64,000 bases of DNA from Glaciecola sp041380235 (GTDB lineage: Bacteria > Pseudomonadota > Gammaproteobacteria > Enterobacterales > Alteromonadaceae): positions 45,545-109,544 of the forward strand of contig NZ_JBGIYY010000016.1 in NCBI RefSeq assembly GCF_041380235.1, written 5' to 3'. How positions within the stretch are numbered: position 1 is the first letter of the stretch; every line of letters starts with the position of its first letter. Of this stretch, positions 9,857 through 18,951 are shown one piece after another. The position numbers and the translations under genes are program-made. The notes under the pieces were generated by a model. It was not told where the DNA came from. It made no database searches and was given only the letters and a program-made list of their open reading frames with translations.

Positions 9857-10624
9857 TTAAGATTTCCAAGATTGACGTTTGAGGTAGGTACCAAAGCCAT
9901 TTTCACCGGCCCAGTACTGCAAAGTATTTTCAACACCATTACTGGTCAAGGTAGCACCCGAAAGCGCATCCACAGCATATTGGTTGCCGTCACCCACATT
10001 TTTATCAACGCTAATTGCAACTTCACCGTCTTTAAACAGTTGTTTGCCATTCCATTTAGCTTGCCAATCTGGGTTTTGAATCTCGCCGCCAAGCCCTGGG
10101 GTTTCTTTGTGTTGATAGTAAATGAGTTCGCGAATTGTCGCACCATCAGCGTCAAGTGCTAAAAATCCATACATTAAATCCCATAGACCAGAACCATGCA
10201 CAGGAAGAATGATACGAGTCACTTGACCAGACTCATCTTTCACATGGTATACGTTTGCGATGCTAGCTCGACGCAAGAAACCAACATTACTGCCCTCAAC
10301 TCTTACCATAAACTCAGGTTTCTTAGCGGCCTTGTACATGTCAAAGTCAGCTGATGGTTTCTCAACATACTCACCTGTAGAAAGGTCTACAAACCTTTCC
10401 TCGACACGATTGGTATATATCTCAGCTATTTGTTCCTTAGTGGTGACATCATCACCCAGCAGCCCTGCCGCACCAAGGATATTAGATTTTTTATCTAAAG
10501 CAGCATTGGTTTCCTGCAGCGAGCGCAAACCCACAGCAGAACCAGATACAACGATAGAACAAACTAAACATACAGCAACAACAACAAGCATTGTTTTGCC
10601 TAAGGTTTCTTTTTTAGCCGACAC
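9857..10624 (-). CDS. nqrC: Na+-NQR subunit C (covalent FMN)
   Basis: Periplasmic flavoprotein subunit anchored by an N-terminal helix (MLVVVAVCLVCSIVVSG). The motif DALSGATLTSNGV contains the SGAT Thr that receives FMN from ApbE. The longest frame starts with TTG at 10630, but an AAGGAGGG sequence sits directly against that codon. It is spaced six bases from a GTG at 10624, which is therefore the better start. The gene overlaps the end of nqrB by about 11 bases, suggesting translational coupling. Confidence 0.95.
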   Translation of the reverse strand: MSAKKETLGKTMLVVVAVCLVCSIVVSGSAVGLRSLQETNAALDKKSNILGAAGLLGDDVTTKEQIAEIYTNRVEERFVDLSTGEYVEKPSADFDMYKAAKKPEFMVRVEGSNVGFLRRASIANVYHVKDESGQVTRIILPVHGSGLWDLMYGFLALDADGATIRELIYYQHKETPGLGGEIQNPDWQAKWNGKQLFKDGEVAISVDKNVGDGNQYAVDALSGATLTSNGVENTLQYWAGENGFGTYLKRQSWKS

Positions 10625-11825
10625 GAGCAACCCTCCTTTTTATGTTGCTTTGTGCAACGAAATAATCGAACAAAGGCGCCCATAGGTTAGCAAACAATAT
10701 TGCTAGCATAATCCCTTCAGGGAAGGCAGGGTTTAACACACGTATTAATACTGTCATTAAGCCTATAAAGAATCCATACATCCACTTACCTTGGTTGGTA
10801 AAAGATGCAGATACAGGGTCGGTTGCCATGAAGAACATACCAAAGGCCATTCCGCCAATCACCAAGTGCCAGTAAAACGGCATTGCCATTATGGAACTTG
10901 GATCGGTCGCAAATAAGTTTAATAAAGTAGCAAAAAATGCGACGCCTAACCCTACCCCCGCAACAATTCGCCAACTCGCGATACCTAAGTAAATAATAAA
11001 CAGACCACCAAGCATAATCATTAAGGCCGATACTTCACCTACTGACCCAGGAATATTGCCTAAAAATGAATCCATGAATAGGCTCATATCGCTGTAGTCC
11101 ATTTGACCATTAGCTGCATTGCTTAACCAAGTCGCACCTGAATAGCCATCAGGCATAGAGGCGGCAATCCAAGGTTGATCGCCAGAAATCTGTGCAGGAT
11201 ATGCAAAGTATAGGAATGCACGCCCTGACAGCGCTGGATTTAAGAAGTTACGACCAGTACCGCCAAAGATTTCCTTGGCAATTACCACACCGAAGGTAAT
11301 ACCTAGCGCAACTTGCCATAGTGGAATCGTCGCCGGAAGTGTCAGTGAAAACAGCACCGAAGTTACAAAGAACCCTTCGTTTATTTCGTGCTTACGTATT
11401 GATGCAAAAAGGACTTCCCAAAAGCCACCAACGATAAAGGTGGTAGCGTAGATCGGCACAAAAAAACAGGCCCCGTAAAGCAACATGCTAAACCAGCCTG
11501 AATCAGCGCTTAAGGTCCCGCCGATAGCCGTGAACAAACCTGCTTGCCAACCGTCATAAAGCGCACCACCGGCTTCAATAGCATAAGATGCCTGAAGACC
11601 AACGTTATACATACCGTAAAACATAGCAGGGAAGGTAGCCATCCAAACCATGATCATAATACGTTTTAAGTCGATACTGTCTTTTACATGGGTAGTCGAT
11701 TTATTCACCTTGCCAGGCGTATAAAAAATTGTCGCGGCTGCTTCATACAGTGCGTAAAATTTTTCGTATCTTCCGCCAGCTTCAAAATCTGGTTCGATTT
11801 TTTCTAAATATGCTTTTAAACCCAT
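10614..11825 (-). CDS. nqrB: Na+-NQR subunit B (covalent FMN, quinone/Na+ channel)
   Basis: A 403-aa integral membrane subunit that carries FMN on Thr of an SGAT motif, visible here in GYSGATWLSNAA, and forms much of the Na+ pathway and the quinone/korormicin site. Other family landmarks are IFGGTGRNFLNPALSGRAF and FFMATDPVSASFTNQGKW. It lies three bases after nqrA and overlaps nqrC. Confidence 0.98.
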   Translation of the reverse strand: MGLKAYLEKIEPDFEAGGRYEKFYALYEAAATIFYTPGKVNKSTTHVKDSIDLKRIMIMVWMATFPAMFYGMYNVGLQASYAIEAGGALYDGWQAGLFTAIGGTLSADSGWFSMLLYGACFFVPIYATTFIVGGFWEVLFASIRKHEINEGFFVTSVLFSLTLPATIPLWQVALGITFGVVIAKEIFGGTGRNFLNPALSGRAFLYFAYPAQISGDQPWIAASMPDGYSGATWLSNAANGQMDYSDMSLFMDSFLGNIPGSVGEVSALMIMLGGLFIIYLGIASWRIVAGVGLGVAFFATLLNLFATDPSSIMAMPFYWHLVIGGMAFGMFFMATDPVSASFTNQGKWMYGFFIGLMTVLIRVLNPAFPEGIMLAILFANLWAPLFDYFVAQSNIKRRVARVG

Positions 11826-11828
11826 GAC

Positions 11829-13166
11829 TTAACCCTCTGCTTCAATTTTGGTTAGACAGTCACGCAAAATAGGACCGTAGTCGTATTTGCCTGGACATAC
11901 ATAAGTGCATAATGACAAATCTTCTTCGTCTAACTCGAGCGCACCTAAGGTTTGTGCGCCATCTGTGTCACCAGAAATAATGTCGCGCAATAATAATGTT
12001 GGAATAACGTCTAGCGGCATGACGCGCTCATAGTTACCAATTGGCACCATTGATCGATCTGAACCATTGGTGGTAGACGTCATGTTAAATTTCTTACCAA
12101 CTAAGTGCCCTAAGTAGGCGCGGGTAACTGAATGCTGATTAGAGCCAGGCATAATCCAGCCAAAAAGTTTCTTTTCAGAATCTTCTTTAATCAAGGACAC
12201 TTGATTATGGTAACGCCCCAAATAGGCATGCGGGCCAGAAGCATTTGTGCCATTGAGCACAGAACCAGAAATAATACGCACTGGCTCATTCGACAATTGC
12301 CCCGCCACCAGTTCGTTTACACTTGCGCCGATCTGAGTGCGAATAATCTTAGGAGATTTGGCCATTGGGCCAGCAATAGAGATGACTTTAGTGACGTCTA
12401 AATTACCTGTTTTTAAAGTGGCGCCAATCGAAATTAGGTCTTGGTAATTAATGTACCAAACCCGTTTCTTTTGACCGACAGGGTCGAGGTAGTGAATATG
12501 TGTGCCTGGCAAACCTGCTGGATGCGGTCCAGAAAACTCGTTAACTTCAACGCGCTCTCCGCTTGCAGGAATGGATGCACCCGGTGCCTTATTGACGAAT
12601 ATCTTACCTTCAGTCAACTTCGCCAACACTTTTAAGCCGAAATTGAAGTCTGATTCTCTCTCGGCCAATACTATCTGTGGGTCAACCGCTAAAGGATTAG
12701 TGTCCATCGCCGTAACGAAAATCGAATGCGGAACAGCATCTAATGCCGGAACTTTGCTGTAAGGGCGGGTACGTAATGTCGTCCAAAGCGCGGTCTCAAC
12801 TAATACGTCAACCAGCGTCTGGCGTTCTGCAGAGGCCAAAGCTTCATCGGTAAAAGACGTAAACTTGATCGCGTCATCACCCTGTACGCCAATAACCACC
12901 GATTGTAAAACACGTTTTGCGCCGCGATTCACTTCCACCACTTCACCTGCTGCTGGTGCAACAAACTTCACACCCGGATTTTTTTTATCCTCGAACAACA
13001 ACTGACCTTTTTTGACAGTATCCCCTACTTGCACATGCATAGTAGGTCGCATACCAATGTACTCTTCGCCAAGGATCGCCACTTTAGTCGCATTTATCGT
13101 TTCCACGATAGTTTGCTCAGGCTCCCCTTGGATCGGAAGGTCTAGACCTTTTTTTATCTTTATCAT
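11829..13166 (-). CDS. nqrA: Na+-NQR subunit A
   Basis: A 445-aa cytosolic-face subunit and first gene of the operon. The N-terminal region has the NqrA/RnfC-like barrel-sandwich fold (KKGLDLPIQGEP; VQVGDTVKKGQLLFEDKKNP; APAAGEVVEVNRG). The C-terminus keeps LDEEDLSLCTYVCPGKYDYG but, as usual for NqrA, lacks the 4Fe-4S motifs of RnfC. The operon promoter must lie in the 420-bp region upstream. Confidence 0.98.
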   Translation of the reverse strand: MIKIKKGLDLPIQGEPEQTIVETINATKVAILGEEYIGMRPTMHVQVGDTVKKGQLLFEDKKNPGVKFVAPAAGEVVEVNRGAKRVLQSVVIGVQGDDAIKFTSFTDEALASAERQTLVDVLVETALWTTLRTRPYSKVPALDAVPHSIFVTAMDTNPLAVDPQIVLAERESDFNFGLKVLAKLTEGKIFVNKAPGASIPASGERVEVNEFSGPHPAGLPGTHIHYLDPVGQKKRVWYINYQDLISIGATLKTGNLDVTKVISIAGPMAKSPKIIRTQIGASVNELVAGQLSNEPVRIISGSVLNGTNASGPHAYLGRYHNQVSLIKEDSEKKLFGWIMPGSNQHSVTRAYLGHLVGKKFNMTSTTNGSDRSMVPIGNYERVMPLDVIPTLLLRDIISGDTDGAQTLGALELDEEDLSLCTYVCPGKYDYGPILRDCLTKIEAEG

Positions 13167-13588
13167 ATGTAATTGACAACTCTTAATTTAGAAACCAATT
13201 TAAATATGCCTGTTCTAAGCGGCTATCTAGCGACAGGCCAAGCAAGCACTTTTGAATTAATCCCTACCTAACTTAGGTATGACCAAAAACCAATAAATAA
13301 GCGTCCGCGCTACCTTTAAACAGTGCATGGAACCTAATCTACAGCGTTATTATTATTATATTTTCTCGTTTGCAATGCCCACATTGATGAATATGTTGAA
13401 TACGCTATGGCACTCCGGACATCTGAATGGTCGAGATTTTAGCATTAACCGCCATAAAAAGGCTATTGTAATTATACCAAAAGCTTATTTAATCACGATT
13501 GATCGTTAATAAATAATTCCAGCAAAGGTGCCCGCCAATATAGGCTTTGGAAGGGCACAATACGTAAATTATTTGTAAATAGCAGGAT
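13167..13588. other. Intergenic region between nqrA and fabV
   Basis: About 420 bp of AT-rich sequence. It should contain the minus-strand promoter of the nqr operon and the 3' end of fabV transcripts. A 60-codon plus-strand frame here (13327-13509) has no ribosome-binding site or recognisable motif and is not called as a gene. Confidence 0.6.
13528..13558 (-). terminator. Possible terminator hairpin downstream of fabV
   Basis: On the minus strand GTGCCC pairs with GGGCAC, with an inner CCAA/TTGG pairing. The T-run after it is poor, so termination is only a suggestion. Confidence 0.4.
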
Positions 13589-14770
13589 CTAGGACCAATT
13601 CACCATAGGGTCAACATCGGCCTCGTAATCAACTCCTTGAATTTCAAAGCCGAATAGGTTTAAAAAATCCTTGTTATAACCAGCATAATCAGACAATTCA
13701 TGAAAATTATCTTGAGTGACATCGTCCCAAAGTACTTTTATTTTTGCCTGTGTATCTTCGTTTGTTTCAATACCATCCATACGATAGCGATTGAGCTCAT
13801 CGGTAGGTGGAAAAGCAGCAAACAAGCGCTCGTTAAACAAACCCGCGATTTGTTCAATACAGCCTTGGTGTGTCCCCTCTTCTTTCATAACCTTGTAGAT
13901 TAACGAAATGTAAAGTGGCATTACAGGTATAGCAGAACTTGCTTGAGTAACCAGCGCTTTTAATGAAGACACATTTGCCTGCACAGACGTATTGCTTAAT
14001 TGTTGCATAATTGCCTGTGCTGCACGGTCAAGATCTTCTTTTGCTTTACCGATGGTAGCTTGACCGTATATCGGCCAAGTGAGTTCTTTACCGATATATG
14101 TGTAGGCCGTGGTTTTACAGCCTTCAGCCAGCACGCCAGCGTTGCCAAGCTGCACTAACCAACGTTCCCAATCTTCTCCCCCCATTACCTTGACTGTTTG
14201 CGCGATTTCATCATCATTAGCCGGCTCTAAGGATATTTCATGGACTTTGTCTTTGTCGGTATCGTAGGTTTTGGTGGTGTAGGCTTGTCCGACGGGTTTC
14301 AGAGTCGATTTATACACTTCTCCAGTATCGGGATCCGTGCGTCGCGGAGAGGCCAAACTATAAATAACTAAATCAACCGTGCCTAAATCTGCTTTTATTT
14401 TGTCAATTGTGGCTTGCTTTATCTCATCTGAAAACGCGTCACCATTGATGCTATGGGCATACAGTCCTTTTGCTTTCGCTTTTTCATGAAACGCAGCCGT
14501 ATTGTAAAAGCCAGCTGTGCCTGTTTTACGCTCGCTGGGTTCTTTCTCAAAGCAAACGCCAATGGTATTTGCCCCATAGCCAAACGCAGCGGTAATTCTG
14601 GACGCTAAACCATAGCCAGTAGAGCAACCAATTACTAAGACATTTTTAGGGCCTTTATTTTCAAAGGATTGCGATTGAATGTACTGTATTTGGTTTTCGA
14701 CGCTTTGCGCGCAGCCCACTGGATGGGCGTTAGTACAAATAAAACCTCTTACTTTCGGCTTAATAACCAT
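13589..14770 (-). CDS. fabV: trans-2-enoyl-ACP/CoA reductase FabV
   Basis: NADH-dependent enoyl reductase of type II fatty-acid synthesis and a triclosan-insensitive alternative to FabI. The N-terminus MVIKPKVRGFICTNAHPVGC is the family signature. A Rossmann motif (VLVIGCSTGYGLASR) follows, and the catalytic Tyr-x8-Lys is visible in PIYGQATIGKAK. The frame is open to 14800, but the ATG at 14770 has a good AAGGAGCA ribosome-binding site and gives the usual N-terminus at about 393 aa. It stands alone as a single-gene transcription unit. Confidence 0.97.
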   Translation of the reverse strand: MVIKPKVRGFICTNAHPVGCAQSVENQIQYIQSQSFENKGPKNVLVIGCSTGYGLASRITAAFGYGANTIGVCFEKEPSERKTGTAGFYNTAAFHEKAKAKGLYAHSINGDAFSDEIKQATIDKIKADLGTVDLVIYSLASPRRTDPDTGEVYKSTLKPVGQAYTTKTYDTDKDKVHEISLEPANDDEIAQTVKVMGGEDWERWLVQLGNAGVLAEGCKTTAYTYIGKELTWPIYGQATIGKAKEDLDRAAQAIMQQLSNTSVQANVSSLKALVTQASSAIPVMPLYISLIYKVMKEEGTHQGCIEQIAGLFNERLFAAFPPTDELNRYRMDGIETNEDTQAKIKVLWDDVTQDNFHELSDYAGYNKDFLNLFGFEIQGVDYEADVDPMVNWS

Positions 14771-14928
14771 GATTGCTCCTTGTGGCAAATAACAGCTCAT
14801 GCGTAGAGCCGCTATTTATTGAGTTTTCGGATACTGCTACTTGTCAGATGGCGCGCATTCTATAGGGATGTTTCCCACAAACAAATCAGTCCAGCTGATA
14901 AATCCCAGTGAACGCTATCTAATTTAGC

Positions 14929-16017
14929 CTACCTATTTTGATAGTACGCCTGTTCTGACAGCTCATGATAACGTTTTACGTTTTGATAAAATGCATCATA
15001 TGATGCATAGATCCTGTCAAAATCCTCATTCTGAGTACGCTCTCTTGCAATCACTTTAAGTGTTGCCGCTTTTAAAGCTTCAAGCACGTCTTTAGGCAGG
15101 GGGCGAACATCAATACCATGGTCATTAATCAACTGCTGCATAGCAGCATGATTCCGTGCAGTGTACTCATCTAACATGTCTTGACTAGCAGCTCGAGTGG
15201 CTACATCAATGATTTTTTGTAAATCGGCAGGCAGTTCGTTATAAGCTTCAGCGTTCACTAAAAACTCAAGGGTAGTGCCCGGCTCATGCCAACCGCTATG
15301 GTAATAAAATTTAGCCGCTTTGTGCAATCCAAACGCCAAATCGTTATATGGACCGACCCATTCAGTGGCATCAATCGCACCGGTTTGTAACGATGTAAAA
15401 ATCTCTCCACCAGTTAGGGTGATCGGCATACCGCCAACCTCTTTAAATACCTCACCGCCCAGACCGGGTATGCGCATTTTCAGGTTTTGTAAATCATCCA
15501 CCGAGTTGATTTCTCTATTAAACCATCCTGCCATCTGAACGCCAGTGCTACCGCCAGCGAAGGGAATAACGCCAAACGGTTCGTATAGTTCACGCCACAA
15601 CTGCATACCGCCACCGTAATGCAGCCAAGCATTCATCTCAGTTACATTCATACCAAATGGAATAGCCGAAAAAATCGGCGCAGCGGGGATCTTGCCCTTC
15701 CAGTAATATGCGCCTGCATGGCCCATCTCAGCACTGCCGGCAGAAACTGCATTAAAAACTTCAAAACCGGGCACCAATTCGCCTGCACCATATACTGTAA
15801 CTTGCAATCGGCCGCCCGACATTTCATTTACGTAAGTGGCAAAAGTTTCAGGAGCACGCCCAAGACCAGGAAAGTTTTTAGGCCACGATGTAGTTAGTTT
15901 CCACTTGTAAACTTTGGCAGGCGCTTGTGCGCCGTCTGCTTGGGGTGTGCTTTCTCCCCCGCAACCTTGCAATAACAAAAAACTGGCGGCAATGGCTAAG
16001 ATAAGTAGCTGTTTCAT
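14929..16017 (-). CDS. dctP: TRAP transporter substrate-binding lipoprotein (DctP/TakP-like)
   Basis: Solute receptor of a tripartite ATP-independent periplasmic transporter. It has a lipoprotein signal (AASFLLLQGC) and a mature domain with features of the alpha-keto-acid-binding TakP branch: WKLTTSWPKNFPGLG, the Arg-containing NLKMRIPGLGGEV and GAIDATEWVGPYND. The exact ligand is inferred from resemblance only; a small carboxylate or keto acid is most likely. It is first in order after dctQ-dctM in the same operon, with an AGGAAG ribosome-binding site. Confidence 0.93.
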   Translation of the reverse strand: MKQLLILAIAASFLLLQGCGGESTPQADGAQAPAKVYKWKLTTSWPKNFPGLGRAPETFATYVNEMSGGRLQVTVYGAGELVPGFEVFNAVSAGSAEMGHAGAYYWKGKIPAAPIFSAIPFGMNVTEMNAWLHYGGGMQLWRELYEPFGVIPFAGGSTGVQMAGWFNREINSVDDLQNLKMRIPGLGGEVFKEVGGMPITLTGGEIFTSLQTGAIDATEWVGPYNDLAFGLHKAAKFYYHSGWHEPGTTLEFLVNAEAYNELPADLQKIIDVATRAASQDMLDEYTARNHAAMQQLINDHGIDVRPLPKDVLEALKAATLKVIARERTQNEDFDRIYASYDAFYQNVKRYHELSEQAYYQNR

Positions 16018-16025
16018 AAAACTTC

Positions 16026-17393
16026 CTAGTTATAAATGGTGTGAGGTAACCAAGTAACAATCTCTGGCCAAATAGCCATTGCCACTAACACCCCGAGTTG
16101 AATTAAAATAAAGGGTATCACACCTTTATAGATCTCTTCAGTACGCACAAGTTCGCTGGCAACGCCTCTTAAATAAAATAGCGCAAACCCGAATGGAGGG
16201 GTTAAAAATGAAGTTTGCAAATTAACCGCAATCATAATACCTAACCAGATAGGATCTACGCCCATTACAATCAAAATGGGGGCGACGATAGGCACTACAA
16301 CAAAGGTTATCTCAATAAAGTCCAAAATAAACCCTAACAAAAACATCACGGCCATTACTAACAGCATGGCGGTAAACACACCACCGGGCAAAGATGTGAA
16401 GAACTCTTTTAGTAATATTTCGCCGCCGAAACCTCTGAACACTAATGAAAATATCGATGCGCCAATCAAGATTAAAAATACCATGCAGGTGACTTTGGTG
16501 GTTTCGTGGGCAATATAACGGGTATTCTCTCTGTTCAGCTGACGTTTAATACCAGCCAAAATTAGTGCGCCCACCGCACCGACGCCCGCGGCCTCTGTAG
16601 GCGTTGCAAATCCAAACAAAATTGAGCCTAGCACGGCGATAATAAGCAGCAGCGGAGGCAATAAAGCCGTTAATAGCGATAACAAAGACGCATGGTCATT
16701 TGTTTGTCCCTCTGTGGGAACTTGCGAGGGAGAAAAGCGGCTTACGCCCCATAAATAGAGCAAATAGCAGATCACTAGCAGCAATCCAGGAATAAGGGCA
16801 CCTACAAATAAGTCCCCTACCGACACACTCTCGGGTGAAAATATACCCATATCAAGCTGCGCCTTTTGATAAGCGCTGGACAATACATCGCCCAATAAAA
16901 CTAAGGCGATAGAAGGCGGTATAATTTGGCCCAAAGTGCCTGTCGCACATATTGTGCCGGTTGCAAGTGCCGGTGAGTAGCCTCTTTTGAGCATCGTCGG
17001 CAACGATAACAAGCCCATTGTGACAACTGTCGCACCAACAATTCCGGTGCTGGCAGCCAATAGCATGCCCACCAATATTACCGATACCCCTAGCCCGCTT
17101 CTGAATCGTCCTAAAACCGCTGACATTGCAACCAATAAATCTTCAGCAATTTTGGAGCGCTCGAGCACCACTCCCATGAATACGAATAGCGGCACTGCAA
17201 TCAAGGTAGTATTGCTAATAATGCCAAACAATCGGGAGGGAGCGGTAAGCAAATAATTAGCGTCAAAGACGCCAAATAACACGCCGACACCAGCAAATAT
17301 TAACGATACACCCGCAAGGGTAAGCGCAACTGGATAACCTAACAAAAGTGTGCCGCAAACCGCAGCAAATAGCACCAGTGCTAACCACTCCAT
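16026..17393 (-). CDS. dctM: TRAP transporter large permease (DctM)
   Basis: A 455-aa protein with about twelve hydrophobic helices, the cation-coupled transport subunit of the TRAP system. Characteristic segments include GVVLERSKIAEDLL, GTLGQIIPPSIALVLLGD and FGFATPTEAAGVGAVGA. It shares one base with the dctQ stop (TAATG) and is followed nine bases later by the receptor gene, so the three are one operon. Confidence 0.96.
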   Translation of the reverse strand: MEWLALVLFAAVCGTLLLGYPVALTLAGVSLIFAGVGVLFGVFDANYLLTAPSRLFGIISNTTLIAVPLFVFMGVVLERSKIAEDLLVAMSAVLGRFRSGLGVSVILVGMLLAASTGIVGATVVTMGLLSLPTMLKRGYSPALATGTICATGTLGQIIPPSIALVLLGDVLSSAYQKAQLDMGIFSPESVSVGDLFVGALIPGLLLVICYLLYLWGVSRFSPSQVPTEGQTNDHASLLSLLTALLPPLLLIIAVLGSILFGFATPTEAAGVGAVGALILAGIKRQLNRENTRYIAHETTKVTCMVFLILIGASIFSLVFRGFGGEILLKEFFTSLPGGVFTAMLLVMAVMFLLGFILDFIEITFVVVPIVAPILIVMGVDPIWLGIMIAVNLQTSFLTPPFGFALFYLRGVASELVRTEEIYKGVIPFILIQLGVLVAMAIWPEIVTWLPHTIYN

Positions 17394-17902
17394 TATTTCG
17401 CTTCCCGCTGAAGTAACTTTAAAGATTGGGTAGCGATATCAGACAGCGCCTGCAGTGTCATAGATATCGCAAACACCAGTAAAAATGACTTAAGAATATA
17501 CACAAAAGGCAAACCACCAGGCTCACGACTGCCTTCAAAGAGTTGCCATGAATCCATTACATATTGATAGCAAATAATGCCAATATAAAGCGAAACAGGC
17601 AGCATAAAGACGAGACTGCCAAACAGGTTTACCTTGGCCTGCTGTTTGTCTGAGAATTTTCGATAAAAAACATCCACTCGCACATGACCGTTTTGCTGAA
17701 ACGTAAAGGCGCTTCCCAACAGAAAGACGGCGGCATGTAAGTACATAACCGATTCTTGCATGGCTATCCAGCCTAAATTAAAGCCATAGCGCAGCACCAC
17801 AATGGCGAACATGATCAGGGCCATGGCAAATGTGGCGTAACTGATTACTCTGCCCAATAGGCCATTGATAGTGTCAATAATATGTGCGGTTTGCTTGAGC
17901 AT
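17393..17902 (-). CDS. dctQ: TRAP transporter small permease (DctQ)
   Basis: A 169-aa protein with four predicted membrane helices. The DctQ signature region GWIAMQESVMYLHAAVFLLG and HVRVDVFY are visible. First gene of the dctQ-dctM-dctP operon, translationally coupled to dctM. Confidence 0.93.
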   Translation of the reverse strand: MLKQTAHIIDTINGLLGRVISYATFAMALIMFAIVVLRYGFNLGWIAMQESVMYLHAAVFLLGSAFTFQQNGHVRVDVFYRKFSDKQQAKVNLFGSLVFMLPVSLYIGIICYQYVMDSWQLFEGSREPGGLPFVYILKSFLLVFAISMTLQALSDIATQSLKLLQREAK

Positions 17903-17985
17903 CGCGGTTCATTGTTGTTTTTATCTTTGTCTATTGTGACACAAGTTGCTTTGAACTCAAATTCTTGTATATCTTATACTTACGC

Positions 17986-18014
17986 AAAAAAAAGCTGCGA
18001 ACAGAAGTCGCAGC
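17986..18014 (-). terminator. Rho-independent terminator of fklB
   Basis: Minus-strand arms GCTGCGA and TCGCAGC with a seven-base loop are followed by eight T residues. It lies directly after the fklB stop. Confidence 0.92.
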
Positions 18015-18036
18015 GTTGCGTGTTGCTATTGGGCAA

Positions 18037-18660
18037 CTAAGCAATAATTTCTAACAACTCAACGTCAAAAATAAGGGTTGAAAACGGACCAATTGCGCCG
18101 CCTGCTCCCTGCTCACCATAAGCTAAGTCGTAAGGAACATATAAACGCCATTTTTCGCCCACACTCATCATTTGAAGGGCTTCAGTCCAACCTTTAATCA
18201 CGCCGCCTACTGGAAACTCTGCTGGCTGACCGCGGTCGTAGCTACTGTCAAAAACAGTGCCGTCTAATAAAGTACCATGGTAGTGCGTGCGCACGGTAGA
18301 TGCAGCGGTAGGTGAAGCGCTGCCGTCGCCTTTGTTTAGAACTTCATACTGCAGACCCGATGCGGTTACAGTGACTTCATCACGTTTCGCGTTTTCAGCC
18401 AAAAAGGCGGTGCCCTGCTCAACGACCGCTGCAAACTGCTCTTGCTTAACAGCCTGAAGGCGCTGGTGAATCTCGTTAAACGCAACGCGCAATTCATCAT
18501 TACTAACGGCTGACTCAGCATGACCAAAGCCATCTTTGATGCCTTGGGCTACAATATCTAACGACAAACCATCAAAAGGATTTGAGGCAAGCTGCTCGCC
18601 CATTTGATAGCCAATACCATAACTCGCCTGCTGCTCTATACCTGTAATTTTATCTGTCAC
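18037..18660 (-). CDS. fklB: FKBP-type peptidyl-prolyl isomerase (FklB-like)
   Basis: A 207-aa protein with the N-terminal FKBP dimerisation domain (SYGIGYQMGEQL) and a C-terminal FKBP catalytic domain (VRTHYHGTLLDGTVFDSSYD, GGVIKGWTEALQMM, WRLYVPYDLAYG). There is no signal peptide, so it is probably cytoplasmic like FklB rather than periplasmic FkpA. Start is GTG at 18660 preceded by GGAGAAGTT. Single-gene unit with its own terminator. Confidence 0.92.
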   Translation of the reverse strand: MTDKITGIEQQASYGIGYQMGEQLASNPFDGLSLDIVAQGIKDGFGHAESAVSNDELRVAFNEIHQRLQAVKQEQFAAVVEQGTAFLAENAKRDEVTVTASGLQYEVLNKGDGSASPTAASTVRTHYHGTLLDGTVFDSSYDRGQPAEFPVGGVIKGWTEALQMMSVGEKWRLYVPYDLAYGEQGAGGAIGPFSTLIFDVELLEIIA

Positions 18661-18951
18661 AACTTCTCCACATTCACATTAAATTTAGGCCGCGTAGGCT
18701 ATCATAATCCTAAAATTAAAGACACCTCGATGGTGAATTTGAGCTTCGGCGCAAGTGCGCTTGTTATCCCATTACTGCACAAGCGTAAAAGCTGTAAGTC
18801 AGTCTGTATGTTTTCATGAAACAAACAGACTATTTTATTCGATTTCAGGCATAGACTTCCTATTCTCATATGCGTATGTTTATGCACAGAAGGCGGGCAT
18901 TGCTTGCTAAGCGCCTATCTTATTTAAATCACTAAAGAGAGTTTTGCCTAA

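Noticed and set aside
13327..13509. 60-codon plus-strand frame between nqrA and fabV
   Set aside because: No ribosome-binding site, no motif, and the composition is that of intergenic AT-rich sequence.
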